Of a stretch of 64,000 nt of DNA, positions 8,733-16,864 are shown piece after piece (the stretch's first letter is position 1; each line of letters begins with the position of its first letter). Under the pieces are notes generated by a model. It ran no database searches. It had not been told where the DNA came from and saw only the letters and a list, made by a program, of their open reading frames with translations. The stretch covers positions 186,001 through 250,000 of the forward strand of contig CALKUK010000015.1 in the NCBI GenBank assembly GCA_937996655.1, given 5' to 3'. The stretch is from an uncultured Sphingomonadaceae bacterium. Lineage in GTDB: Bacteria; Pseudomonadota; Alphaproteobacteria; Sphingomonadales; Sphingomonadaceae. The position numbers were made by a program, and so were the translations under genes.

Positions 8733-8742
8733 TAGAGGGGCT

Positions 8743-9303
8743 TTAACCCACCGGTTCCGTGTGCAGCCAATCCGCATGGCGTGGGGCCGTTTTGGTCCGG
8801 CTCCATTCCTCCAGCATCAGCGGCGCGACGCGCTTGAGTTCGGCGTGCTGTTCTGCCGTCCCGATGTTGCACGCGAGTTCCAGCCGGTGGCCATTGGGAT
8901 CAAAGAAATAGATCGACCGGAAAATGCCGTGATAGGTGGGGCCGAGCACCTCCACTCCTTGCGCCTCGATATGCGCCTTGGCCGCGAGCAACGCGTCGAG
9001 ATCAGGTACTTCAAACGCCAGATGCTGCACCCAGGCGGGCGTGTTCGCGTCGCGGCCCATCTCAGGCTGGTTGGGCAGTTCAAAGAAGGCGAGCACATTG
9101 CCGCCGCCCGCATCGAGGAAGACATGCATGTACGGGTCATACTCCCCCGTGGACGGCACATGGTCCTCCGCAAAGGCGGTGGTATATTCCATGCCAAGCA
9201 CACGGGCGTACCAGTCCACGGTCTCCTTCGCGTCACGGCAGCGATAGGCGACATGGTGGATGCGGCTCAATTTAACGGGCGAGGGATTAATCGAGGGCGT
9301 CAT
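8743..9303 (-). CDS. VOC family protein (glyoxalase/dioxygenase superfamily)
   Basis: 186 residues of the vicinal oxygen chelate fold. Candidate metal ligands are His in SRIHHVAYRCRD, His in VQHLAFEVPD and Glu in GHRLELACN, giving the usual two-His one-Glu site. The start ATG (9303) overlaps the hppD stop, so it is translated from the hppD message. That context suggests a role in aromatic amino acid breakdown, perhaps a ring-cleaving or isomerising step, but the substrate cannot be read from the sequence. Confidence 0.87.
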   Translation of the reverse strand: MTPSINPSPVKLSRIHHVAYRCRDAKETVDWYARVLGMEYTTAFAEDHVPSTGEYDPYMHVFLDAGGGNVLAFFELPNQPEMGRDANTPAWVQHLAFEVPDLDALLAAKAHIEAQGVEVLGPTYHGIFRSIYFFDPNGHRLELACNIGTAEQHAELKRVAPLMLEEWSRTKTAPRHADWLHTEPVG

Positions 9304-10397
9304 GCGTCCGCCCCCTCAAGCGCACCGCGGCGCATCTGATCCCGCTCCATAGACTTGAAGAGCGCCGTAAAGTTGCCCTCGCCAAAGCCTTCATCCTTCT
9401 TGCGCTGGATGAATTCAAAGAAGACCGGCCCGATCACGGTCTGGCCGAAAATCTGGAGGAGCAGGCGCGGGTCACCTTCCTGCGTAGAGCCATCGAGCAG
9501 GATGCCGCGCCGCTGCAATTCGGCAACTGGCTCGCCATGCCGCGGCAGACGTTCATCCAGCATCTCATAATAGGTCGCAGGCGGCGGCGACATGAAGGGC
9601 GTGCCGAGCGCCTTGAGCTTGTCCCAAACGCCGATCAGATCCTCACAGATGAAGGCGATATGCTGGATGCCCTCGCCATTATACTGGCGCAGAAATTCCT
9701 CAATCTGCCCGCCGCCGGAGCGGCCTTCTTCATTGAGGGGGATGCGGATTTTGCCATCGGGCGCGGTCATCGCGCGGCTCGTCAGGCCAGTATATTCGCC
9801 CTTAATGTCGAAATAGCGAATCTCACGGAAGTTGAAGACGCGTTCATAGAAGCGCGCCCAATGGTCCATCCGCCCGCCATAAACATTGTGCGTCAGATGA
9901 TCGATGCGCAGCAGGCCAGTGCCAACAGGGTGGCGGTCCACCCCCGGCAGCCAGTCAAAATCAATATCGTAGATGGAGAGCGCGCCCGGTGCGTCGACGC
10001 TGTCATACCGGTCGATCAGATAGATGATCGCCCCGCCAATGCCGCGAATGGCAGGAAGCCGAAGCTCCATCGGGCCGGTGCGCGTCTCAACAGGTTCGGC
10101 CCCGCGTTCGAGCGCGAGGTCATAAGCCAACCGCGCATTGCGGACGCGAAAGGCCATGCCACAGGCCGAGGGGCCGTGTTCTGCGGCGAAATAGGTGGCG
10201 GGGCTTTTGGGTTCATAGTTGGCGATCAGGTTGATCTCGCCCTGCCGCCACAAATCCACATCCTTGGACCGGTGCCGCGCAACCTGCGTGAAGCCCATTG
10301 CCGCGAACACGGGTTCCAGCATGCCTTTGTCCGGCGCGCAAAACTCAATGAATTCAAACCCATCGAGGCCCAGCGGATTTTCAAACAGGTCAGTCAC
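9300..10397 (-). CDS. hppD: 4-hydroxyphenylpyruvate dioxygenase
   Basis: 365 residues. HPPD is an Fe(II) enzyme converting 4-hydroxyphenylpyruvate to homogentisate in tyrosine breakdown (also the route to pyomelanin). The iron ligands are visible as His in RIDHLTHNV, His in IQHIAFICED and Glu in VFFEFIQRK. I placed the start at GTG 10397 (VTDLFENPLGLDGFEF): it follows GGAG at 7 bases and leaves the promoter/operator outside the gene. GTG codons at 10418 and 10412 would lie in or at the edge of the palindrome. The VOC gene follows with an ATGA overlap. No homogentisate dioxygenase gene is in the window. Confidence 0.95.
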   Translation of the reverse strand: MTDLFENPLGLDGFEFIEFCAPDKGMLEPVFAAMGFTQVARHRSKDVDLWRQGEINLIANYEPKSPATYFAAEHGPSACGMAFRVRNARLAYDLALERGAEPVETRTGPMELRLPAIRGIGGAIIYLIDRYDSVDAPGALSIYDIDFDWLPGVDRHPVGTGLLRIDHLTHNVYGGRMDHWARFYERVFNFREIRYFDIKGEYTGLTSRAMTAPDGKIRIPLNEEGRSGGGQIEEFLRQYNGEGIQHIAFICEDLIGVWDKLKALGTPFMSPPPATYYEMLDERLPRHGEPVAELQRRGILLDGSTQEGDPRLLLQIFGQTVIGPVFFEFIQRKKDEGFGEGNFTALFKSMERDQMRRGALEGADA

Positions 10398-10412
10398 ATC
10401 AATCTCCGGCAC

Positions 10413-10450
10413 GCACACAATATAGTTTCACTTGCAACTATATTGTGTGC
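10413..10450. promoter_or_regulatory. Perfect 15-bp inverted repeat, likely operator of hppD
   Basis: GCACACAATATAGTT (10413-10427), an 8-base centre, and its exact complement (10436-10450). It covers the predicted -10 box and transcription start of hppD, which is where a repressor would bind. Size and symmetry fit a dimeric regulator such as a MarR-, TetR- or Lrp-type protein; no such gene is adjacent. It could also fold as a hairpin in the 5' leader. Confidence 0.75.
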
Positions 10451-10466
10451 GGAGGTGCGGAGTCAA
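10437..10466 (-). promoter_or_regulatory. Predicted hppD promoter
   Basis: On the minus strand TTGACT (10466-10461), an 18-base spacer and TATAGT (10442-10437). Transcription would start near 10430, in the centre of the palindrome at 10413-10450, with GGAG and the GTG start further down. Confidence 0.55.
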
Positions 10467-10476
10467 ATGGGAGAGC

Positions 10477-11079
10477 TCACCCCGCCGGCCGCGCCTGTTG
10501 AAAGGAAAGGACCTCGCCCATCAGCGCCTCGACCTCCCCGTCCGCCTGATCCGGAAAAGGCTCCGCCTCGACCAGATAATCATTGGCGACATCCAGCAGG
10601 GTCGCGACCTGCATCAGATCAAGCTGATAGCGCCGCGTGAGGCGGGACCAGGCCCGGAGCATCGCCTCATAGACCGGCAACATCGGCCGCTGCGCGCGCG
10701 TGCCCGCCATCCCCGCGAGCTCCCGATACAGGCCGCGTTGGATCAAATGTTCGGCAAAGGCGCCGTGCCGCCCCTCAAACACCGGATCAAAGCCCGCAAA
10801 GCGCGCCAACCGGTGCTGGGCAAAGGGATGCGCGGGGCCCACATCGCGCAACGCGAGATAAATCGCGCGGTACATTTCCAGCACCTCCGTCACGCGGTCA
10901 CATTCTTCGATGTCGAGCGTATCGGGCAGCGCGAACAGCGTGCCACAATATTCGCTGGCAAACCCTTCCTCGAGCGCCCCGCGCATCTGCGCATAGCCCG
11001 CATTGTCATCCGGATAGAGCGCTTCGAGCAGACGAAGCTGATAAATGAACGACAGCCGTTCCTTCTTGGTGAGATGCAT
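10477..11079 (-). CDS. YfbU family protein
   Basis: 200 residues resembling the E. coli YfbU family (UPF0304), small helical proteins of unknown function. The matching features are the start LTKKERLSFIYQLRLLEAL, the central EVLEMYRAIYLAL, and the segment LARFAGFDPVFEGRH. ATG 11079 follows GGGAGA at 6 bases. It lies upstream of hppD on the same strand, but the hppD promoter lies between them, so they are probably separate units. Confidence 0.75.
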   Translation of the reverse strand: MHLTKKERLSFIYQLRLLEALYPDDNAGYAQMRGALEEGFASEYCGTLFALPDTLDIEECDRVTEVLEMYRAIYLALRDVGPAHPFAQHRLARFAGFDPVFEGRHGAFAEHLIQRGLYRELAGMAGTRAQRPMLPVYEAMLRAWSRLTRRYQLDLMQVATLLDVANDYLVEAEPFPDQADGEVEALMGEVLSFQQARPAG

Positions 11080-11249
11080 CTGAAGTCTCCCTTGTCACGT
11101 CGCGAGTGCGCGGCGCTGGGGCCGCAGGGAGGGTAACGACAGAGATCTCGCCAAATTGAGTGGAGTTTATGCCAATGTTGAACGTTTAGAGTAAAACGGG
11201 TTACCGATCACGTGCGCAATGAAACACCTTTAGCCAGCCAAGCGCCGAA

Positions 11250-11783
11250 GTGAGATCCATACTGTCAGAACTTGTGAAGAGTCATTTTCAAATGAGCAGT
11301 GACATGAAAACCAAGCAGTGGGCAGAATGGGACGCCCGCCAGAGTCCCGTCGGATTCTACAATCTGTCACTTTCATATTTGGACATCGCGGATGACCTGA
11401 CAGAGCGGATGCACAAAAATCAGCTCAAATTAGCATTCGATGCCCCCGTGCGACATTCATATGCTCACGCATGGGAATTGGCTCTAAAAGCTTGTCTGTT
11501 TGCGCAAGGTTTTCGTCCGAAGGAGTTGAAAACGAAGTTCGGTCACGACGTACATAAGATTTGGCAGAGTGTCGATCACAATAGATTTTCTCAACTACGT
11601 CTCACGCCAGAAACCGAGCAGATAGCTGAACATCTTGGCGGCTTTCATTTAGAGAAGTCTTTCGCTTATCCGGTAGCTGGAGCAACAAACTATCTGCCTC
11701 TTTCTATAATAAAGGCAGAATCAAAGCGGTTCCGATTGCAGCGGATTGAGATTGCCCGCCTGTTTGAACTGACGGCCGGTTAG
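11250..11783 (+). CDS. Orphan protein, possibly HEPN-like
   Basis: Up to 177 residues; not firmly recognised. The segment RHSYAHAWELALKACLFAQG followed by KTKFGHDVHKIW resembles the helix-with-lysine and GHD pattern seen in many stand-alone HEPN-like helical proteins. Starts possible: GTG 11250 (listed), ATG 11292 (after GAAGAG) or ATG 11304. Base composition of gene and flanks (11100-11820) is clearly AT-richer than neighbours and codon use differs, suggesting recent acquisition. There is no nucleotidyltransferase or toxin/antitoxin partner beside it. HEPN proteins are often RNases, but no classical Rx4-6H motif stands out. Confidence 0.55.
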   Translation: MRSILSELVKSHFQMSSDMKTKQWAEWDARQSPVGFYNLSLSYLDIADDLTERMHKNQLKLAFDAPVRHSYAHAWELALKACLFAQGFRPKELKTKFGHDVHKIWQSVDHNRFSQLRLTPETEQIAEHLGGFHLEKSFAYPVAGATNYLPLSIIKAESKRFRLQRIEIARLFELTAG

Positions 11784-11826
11784 CTACGAGCTGTTGTACT
11801 TTAGGTATCACAAGCCAATCGCCCCC

Positions 11827-12663
11827 TCAAAAAAAGAAAAACACCCCCGCGACAAAGCTGGTCGCCGCCACCCCCTCGCCAGCCGCCCGCGCAAATCTTG
11901 CCGTGTCGCCCAGCTTCCGTTCCCGATGCACACCCACGTAAGGCGCGAGCCTCGGCTGGATGGCGTAGCGCAGGCGCAGGCCGCCGGACAGTTCGGTGAT
12001 CCCGCTGCCCAGACCAAGCGCGGGGACGTCCTGCGCGGAAAGGTCTGCTTCCAACCGCGACTGGAGGATCAGGCGGTTCGTCAGGCGCATGTCGTGCGTC
12101 AGTTCCACCCGCGCGGTCACATCGCCTGTGTGGGAGAGGAAGACGGCGCCTTCCGCCTCGATCCAATAGGGCAGCATCGCATCGACGCCGATTGTCGCGT
12201 GGGTGCGCGCGGGGCCGTGGCCGAAATCCTGCCGGACGCCCGTTTCCAGATTGGCATAGGGGCCGATGGCGTGGCTCCACAAAGCGCGAACCTCACCGTG
12301 CTCCACCGTGCCGGCTGCCATCGCGCCTTCGGAGCGGAGGAGGAAGCGGTCGAGATCACCGCCGGTCGAGGCACGGCCCTGCCAGGCGAGGCCGTCTTTC
12401 ACCTTGCCCATGCGCCATTCCAGCTGGTCGAGCCGGACCAGCGACGTGCGGCTGTCCCGCGTGGACCGGAACAACGCGGCGCGGGCCTGCGCCATGGCCT
12501 TGGGATCATGCAGCACATCGGCGGCCCAATCTCCGGCGTCTGCCGGCGCGGCCTCCGCCGCTTGGGGCATCGGCATGGCGGGGCCCATGTGATGGCTATG
12601 GTCCTGCGCGACGGCAGGTGCCGCCAGCAACAGCGCCGCCGTGAAAGTCAACGCGTCCCTCAT
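11827..12663 (-). CDS. copB: Copper resistance protein B (outer membrane CopB)
   Basis: 278 residues. CopB is an outer-membrane beta-barrel that works with the multicopper oxidase CopA in periplasmic copper detoxification. It has a signal peptide (MRDALTFTAALLLAAPAVAQ), a short His/Met-rich stretch DHSHHMGPAMPMPQ right after it, and a C terminus ending in VFFFF, typical of a barrel end signal. Start ATG 12663 overlaps the copA stop (ATGA), so copA-copB are translated as a pair. Confidence 0.92.
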   Translation of the reverse strand: MRDALTFTAALLLAAPAVAQDHSHHMGPAMPMPQAAEAAPADAGDWAADVLHDPKAMAQARAALFRSTRDSRTSLVRLDQLEWRMGKVKDGLAWQGRASTGGDLDRFLLRSEGAMAAGTVEHGEVRALWSHAIGPYANLETGVRQDFGHGPARTHATIGVDAMLPYWIEAEGAVFLSHTGDVTARVELTHDMRLTNRLILQSRLEADLSAQDVPALGLGSGITELSGGLRLRYAIQPRLAPYVGVHRERKLGDTARFARAAGEGVAATSFVAGVFFFF

Positions 12664-14369
12664 GCCCGCACCTTCAGGATGCGGAACATGCCCGTCTCCA
12701 TGTGGAACATCATGTGGCAGTGCATCGCCCAATCGCCGAGCGCGTCTGCCGTCATGTCGATGGAGAGCTTGCCGCCGGGCAGCACGTTGACGGTGTGCTT
12801 CAGCGGCTGGTCGCCGGCGTCCGCGCCTGTGACCAGTTCAAAGAAATGGCCGTGGACGTGGATGGGGTGCGGCATCATCGTGTCGTTGATGAGGGTAATG
12901 CGCACGCGCTCATTCTGCCGGAACAGGATCGGCGCGGTCCGTTCGCTCATCCGCTCGCCATCGAAAGACCACATATAGCGTTCCATATTGGCGGTCAGGT
13001 GCATCTGGATCGTCCGCGTCGGCGCGGGGGCATCGTGCGGGGTCAGCGCCTTCAAGTCGGTGTAGCGCAGCACGCGGTGGTTGACGTCTTCCAAGCCAGT
13101 CGGCGCATCGCCGATCCGTTGGGCAGGCATGGGGGAGAGGGAGGCGACGCCGGCGTTCTTCTTCACCTGCGGTGCGACGGAAAAGTCGCGCATGTTCATG
13201 GAGCTATGGTCCATCATCGGCACGTCAGGCTTGGAGAGGTCCAGCTCCATCGGCATCGCATGGTCCATGCCCATGTCTTTCATGGTGAGGAGCGGACGGG
13301 CGCGCAGCGCGGGCACGTCGCCGGACATCCCCGCTCTTGGCGCGAGGGTGGCACGGACAAGGCCCGAGCGGTCAATGGCTTCGGCGATGACGCCATAAGC
13401 GCGGTCCTCCGTCGGAGTGACGATCACGTCATAAGTTTCGGCAATAGCTATTTGAAATTCATCAGTTTCTATCGGACGAACATTTTGTCCGTCGGCTTGC
13501 ACGACCGTCATGGCGAGGCCGGGAATGCGCACGTTGAAGTTGGTCATCGCCGACGCGTTGATGATGCGCAGCCGCACGCGCTCGCCTGCTTTGAACAGCC
13601 CGGTCCAGTTCTCCTCGGTCCCGTGGCCGTTGATGAGGTAGCGATAGACCGACCCCGTCACGTCCGAAATGTCGGTTGGGTCCATGTTCATTTGGGCCCA
13701 TTCCAGCCGCTCCTTGAGCAACTGCTCCTTGCCCGCCAGCAAGCTGCCGACGGTCTGCTTCTGCCGGTTGAAATAGCCGCCCGCCTGTTTGAGCCGCGTC
13801 ATGAGTTTGTGCGGGTGGATGAAGCTCCAGTCGCACAGGACCAGCACATGCTCGCGGTCGTACGCGACGGGGTCGATGCCTGCGGGGTCAATGATGATCG
13901 GCCCGAACTGGCCCATCGCCTCCTGCATGCCGCTATGGCTGTGATACCAATATGTCCCCGCCTGGCGGATCGGGAAGTCATAGGTGAACGTCTCGCCCGG
14001 CCGGATGCCGGGGAAGCTGATGCCGGGCACGCCATCAAACTGGAAGGGGACGAGCAACCCATGCCAGTGCAATGAGGTGTCCTCATCCAGCGTGTTGGTG
14101 ACATGGAGGCGGACGTTCTGCCCTTCGCGCAGTCGGATCAGCGGGGCGGGCATTGTGCCGTTGACCGTCACGGCATGGCCGGTCTTCCCGCCGGTCGTGA
14201 AGCTGGAATGGCCGACCGTCAGGCGGATGTCTTCGCCGGACAACTCTCCCATGCCCGAGCCGAACCCGCCCGTCACGCTCTGCGCCCAAGCGGGGACCAT
14301 CGGCAGCAGCGCCGACGCGCTGGCCGCACGCAGGAGCGTCCGTCGGTCGAGAGGGGGAACTTTCATCAT
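12660..14369 (-). CDS. copA: Multicopper oxidase CopA, Tat-exported copper resistance protein
   Basis: 569 residues. The N terminus DRRTLLRAASASALLP is a twin-arginine signal, so the protein is exported folded with copper. Copper sites: HWHGLL and WYHSHSG in the first cupredoxin domain, HPIHVHGHFF and HCHMMFHMETGMF at the C terminus (type 1 and trinuclear centre). A Met-rich insert (MKDMGMDHAMPMELDL and MMDHSSMNM), typical of CopA/PcoA, lies about two thirds along. It likely oxidises Cu(I) in the periplasm. copB follows; copC is divergent. Two ATGs (14369, 14366) are possible starts. Confidence 0.95.
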   Translation of the reverse strand: MMKVPPLDRRTLLRAASASALLPMVPAWAQSVTGGFGSGMGELSGEDIRLTVGHSSFTTGGKTGHAVTVNGTMPAPLIRLREGQNVRLHVTNTLDEDTSLHWHGLLVPFQFDGVPGISFPGIRPGETFTYDFPIRQAGTYWYHSHSGMQEAMGQFGPIIIDPAGIDPVAYDREHVLVLCDWSFIHPHKLMTRLKQAGGYFNRQKQTVGSLLAGKEQLLKERLEWAQMNMDPTDISDVTGSVYRYLINGHGTEENWTGLFKAGERVRLRIINASAMTNFNVRIPGLAMTVVQADGQNVRPIETDEFQIAIAETYDVIVTPTEDRAYGVIAEAIDRSGLVRATLAPRAGMSGDVPALRARPLLTMKDMGMDHAMPMELDLSKPDVPMMDHSSMNMRDFSVAPQVKKNAGVASLSPMPAQRIGDAPTGLEDVNHRVLRYTDLKALTPHDAPAPTRTIQMHLTANMERYMWSFDGERMSERTAPILFRQNERVRITLINDTMMPHPIHVHGHFFELVTGADAGDQPLKHTVNVLPGGKLSIDMTADALGDWAMHCHMMFHMETGMFRILKVRA

Positions 14370-14409
14370 TCTCCGTTCAGATAGGGGTGCCTATCGCGCA
14401 ATCATCCCT

Positions 14410-14431
14410 ATATCGATCTATGTATCGATAT
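14410..14431. promoter_or_regulatory. Palindrome in the copA-copC divergent promoter region
   Basis: ATATCGAT-CTATGT-ATCGATAT: perfect 8-bp arms around 6 bases, near the middle of the 97-base gap. A likely operator serving both directions. It is unlike the GC-rich CueR-type site; the regulator is unknown and no regulator gene is adjacent. Confidence 0.6.
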
Positions 14432-14466
14432 TCTCTTGCCCTTTCGGGCACAACCTGAGGACCCCT

Positions 14467-14847
14467 ATGACCAAGCCCCTCTCCCTCATCGCCCTCGGCG
14501 CCGCGTTGACGCTGGCGACGCCTGCTCTGGCGCAGGTCAAGCTGGTGTCCTCAACGCCCGCTGCCAATAAGACTGCGGCAAAGCCCATGGCCGTTAGCCT
14601 GACCTTTTCAGACAAGATCGCCCCTAATGCATCAGGCTTGGATATCGTCATGCTCACCATGGCGGGGATGAAGGATCACCCGCCGATGAAGGTCACCGGC
14701 TTTACGGTAAGCGTGAGCGCGGATGGCAAGACGCTGATCGCGAAGCTGCCCCGCCCCCTGCCCGTCGGCACCTATCTAGTGACCTGGCGGGCCCTGTCGG
14801 CAGACAGCAAAGCCAGCGAGGGCAAGATCAATTTTGCGGTGAAGTAA
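14467..14847 (+). CDS. CopC-domain periplasmic protein with degenerate copper site
   Basis: 126 residues: signal peptide ending TPALA, then a CopC-like cupredoxin fold (KLVSSTPAANKTAAKPMAV at the start, EGKINFAVK at the end). Classical CopC binds Cu(II) with the N-terminal His of the mature protein plus an Asp and a His near the C terminus (SDTH-like segment). Here the predicted mature start is QVKL, with no His, and the late segment reads SADSKASEG, keeping Asp but with Lys for His. So the fold is kept but the usual Cu(II) site is lost. Met/His in MLTMAGMKDH could offer another Cu(I) site. No copD follows. Confidence 0.82.
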   Translation: MTKPLSLIALGAALTLATPALAQVKLVSSTPAANKTAAKPMAVSLTFSDKIAPNASGLDIVMLTMAGMKDHPPMKVTGFTVSVSADGKTLIAKLPRPLPVGTYLVTWRALSADSKASEGKINFAVK

Positions 14848-15727
14848 CCGGAGCAGCCGGAGCAGTCGGAGCAGTCGGCTTCTTGCTGCGCAGCTCATCG
14901 ATTTCTGCCTGCCGCTTGGCCAGATAGTAATCGCGCAGCGCGGCATAGGCCGGCCGGTCACCGTTCTTCAGCTCCTGCCACTTCGCATCAAAGGCGACCC
15001 GATCATCCAGCGCATAGATCACGCCGGAGGGGAGCGTGTAATAGATGTTGTTGAACGGCGCCCCGACCACGGTCGGCAGGAAGGCAAGGTCCAGCAGCCG
15101 CCCTGTCACGTCACGCACCGTCGTCGCGCCGATCAACGGCAGATAGAGATAGGCCCCCGGCTTCACGCCATAATAGCCCATCGTATAGGCAAAGCCGTTG
15201 ACGCGGTGCGGCAGGTGGAACGGCTTTTTCTTCGCCACATCGAACAGCCCCGCAACCCCGACCGTTGAGTTGATCGCAAAGCGGCCGACCGTCTCAAACG
15301 CCTTGCCCGGCTTCAGCTGGAGCAGGAAGTTCACCGCCACCACCGGTTCCCCGATGTTGAAGAGGAAATTGTGGAGGCCCTTGCGGATCGGTCCGGGCAG
15401 GCCATCCTTATAGGCCATGGCCACCGGGGCAACAACGGCGTCATCTGCGGCCTGGACCACTTCAAAACTGACTTCGTTCGCGCGCTTGAGCGGGTCTTCC
15501 TTCGGCGTCGGCTGGGCCGTGACGACAATGTCCTCAGCCACTGGCGCTGTCGCGGGAGACGGCGGCGCAGGCAAAGGCGCCGGGGCGACTGTCGGCGCAT
15601 CAACCGGCGGGGCAGAAACTGTTGGGGCGGGCGCTGTCGGGGCGGACACAGTCGGGGCGGGCACCGCTTCGGGGTTGGCCTGCATCGCTGTCAGCATCAA
15701 TGCCGTCGTAAATCCCGAAACACCCAC
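14828..15727 (-). CDS. mlaA: MlaA/VacJ family protein without lipobox
   Basis: 299 residues. MlaA removes misplaced phospholipids from the outer-membrane outer leaflet and passes them to MlaC. The core from KEDPLKRANEVSFEVVQAAD to RVAFDAKWQELKNGDRP fits the family, including the NFLFNIGEPVVAVNFLLQ and NSTVGVAGLFDVA helices. Unlike E. coli MlaA, there is no Cys in the N-terminal signal region, so no lipoprotein. A Pro/Ala/Thr/Val-rich linker (about residues 20-65) with APTVSAP-type repeats precedes the core and ends with EDIVVTAQ. A stop codon directly precedes GTG 15727, which has an AAGGA site, so a longer N terminus is excluded. Overlaps copC by 20 bases. Confidence 0.85.
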   Translation of the reverse strand: MGVSGFTTALMLTAMQANPEAVPAPTVSAPTAPAPTVSAPPVDAPTVAPAPLPAPPSPATAPVAEDIVVTAQPTPKEDPLKRANEVSFEVVQAADDAVVAPVAMAYKDGLPGPIRKGLHNFLFNIGEPVVAVNFLLQLKPGKAFETVGRFAINSTVGVAGLFDVAKKKPFHLPHRVNGFAYTMGYYGVKPGAYLYLPLIGATTVRDVTGRLLDLAFLPTVVGAPFNNIYYTLPSGVIYALDDRVAFDAKWQELKNGDRPAYAALRDYYLAKRQAEIDELRSKKPTAPTAPAAPVTSPQN

Positions 15728-15907
15728 TCAAAAATCCTTTCGCCGCGCATCTGCGGTACCGCTGCATAGACCCGGCAACCCTGCTCCAGCGTTAACAGAA
15801 ACGTTAACATGGGTCGGCGGAGATGCGCTTTAACTTGGAGCCTGTGCAAAGCAAGCCGCGCCATTTCCGCACTGACATCTCCGTGCGGCATCGCTAAACG
15901 CAGCGGG

Positions 15908-16864
15908 ATGACTGATCTGCCTATCTGCGTTGCAGCACTTTACCACTTCACGCGGTTTGAAGACCCGGCCGCCATCCGCGCCACCCTTGCCGATGCGTGC
16001 AAGGCGCACGGCATCAAAGGCACCCTTCTCATCGCGCGCGAAGGCATTAACGGCACGATTGCGGGCACCGACGCCGCCATCACCGCGATCCTCGACACCA
16101 TCGGGAAACTGCCCGGCTGCGGCGGGTTCGAGTATAAGCTCTCCCGCGCCCGCGAGATGCCGTTCCACCGGATGAAGGTAAAGGTGAAGCCCGAAATCGT
16201 GACGATGGGGGAACCCGATATCGATCCGCTCGCCCGCGTCGGCCATTATGTGGCGCCGCAGGATTGGAACGCGCTGATCGCCGACCCCGACACTATCGTC
16301 ATCGACACGCGCAATGATTATGAAGTCGCCGTCGGCACATTCCAGCGGGCGATTGACCCGAAGACCAAGACCTTTCGGGATTTCCCCGCCTGGTTCCGGG
16401 CGGAGCGGGAGCGGCTTTTGGGCAAAGGCACCCCGCCCAAGGTCGCGATGTTCTGCACCGGCGGCATCCGCTGTGAAAAGTCCACCGCCTTCCTGAAGGC
16501 GGAGGGGATTGAGGATGTCTACCACCTCCAAGGCGGCATCCTGAAATATCTGGAAACGGTGCCCGCCGAAGTGTCGCTGTGGGAAGGTGAATGCTTCGTG
16601 TTCGACCAGCGCGTGACCGTGCGGCACGGGCTGGAGCTTGGCTCGCTGGAGCTGTGCCACGCCTGCCGCCGCCCGATCAACGCGGAGGACCGCGCCTCGC
16701 CGCTGTATGAGGTCGGCGTCAGCTGCCCGGCTTGCTATGACGAGCGCACCGACGATCAGCGCGCCCGGTATCGCGAGCGGCAGCATCAGGTCGCCCTCGC
16801 TGAGGCGCAAGGCAAGCCGCATATCGGCGCGGTGATGGCCCCTCCCGATGACGACGCCCCATGA
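15908..16864 (+). CDS. trhO: tRNA uridine-34 hydroxylase TrhO (rhodanese-like)
   Basis: 318 residues. TrhO makes 5-hydroxyuridine at the wobble position of tRNA. It has the N-terminal ferredoxin-like part (LYHFTRFEDPAAIRATL, GTLLIAREGINGTIAG), a rhodanese domain with catalytic-loop cysteine in FCTGGIRCEKS, and a C-terminal cysteine-rich tail (CHACRRP, SCPACYD). Start ATG 15908 was chosen by family alignment; the frame is open earlier. The next gene overlaps by ATGA. Confidence 0.93.
   Translation: MTDLPICVAALYHFTRFEDPAAIRATLADACKAHGIKGTLLIAREGINGTIAGTDAAITAILDTIGKLPGCGGFEYKLSRAREMPFHRMKVKVKPEIVTMGEPDIDPLARVGHYVAPQDWNALIADPDTIVIDTRNDYEVAVGTFQRAIDPKTKTFRDFPAWFRAERERLLGKGTPPKVAMFCTGGIRCEKSTAFLKAEGIEDVYHLQGGILKYLETVPAEVSLWEGECFVFDQRVTVRHGLELGSLELCHACRRPINAEDRASPLYEVGVSCPACYDERTDDQRARYRERQHQVALAEAQGKPHIGAVMAPPDDDAP

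Noticed and set aside
11784..11826. Terminator between the orphan gene and copB
   Set aside because: There is an A-rich run but no stable stem; it mostly encodes the VFFFF end of CopB on the other strand.
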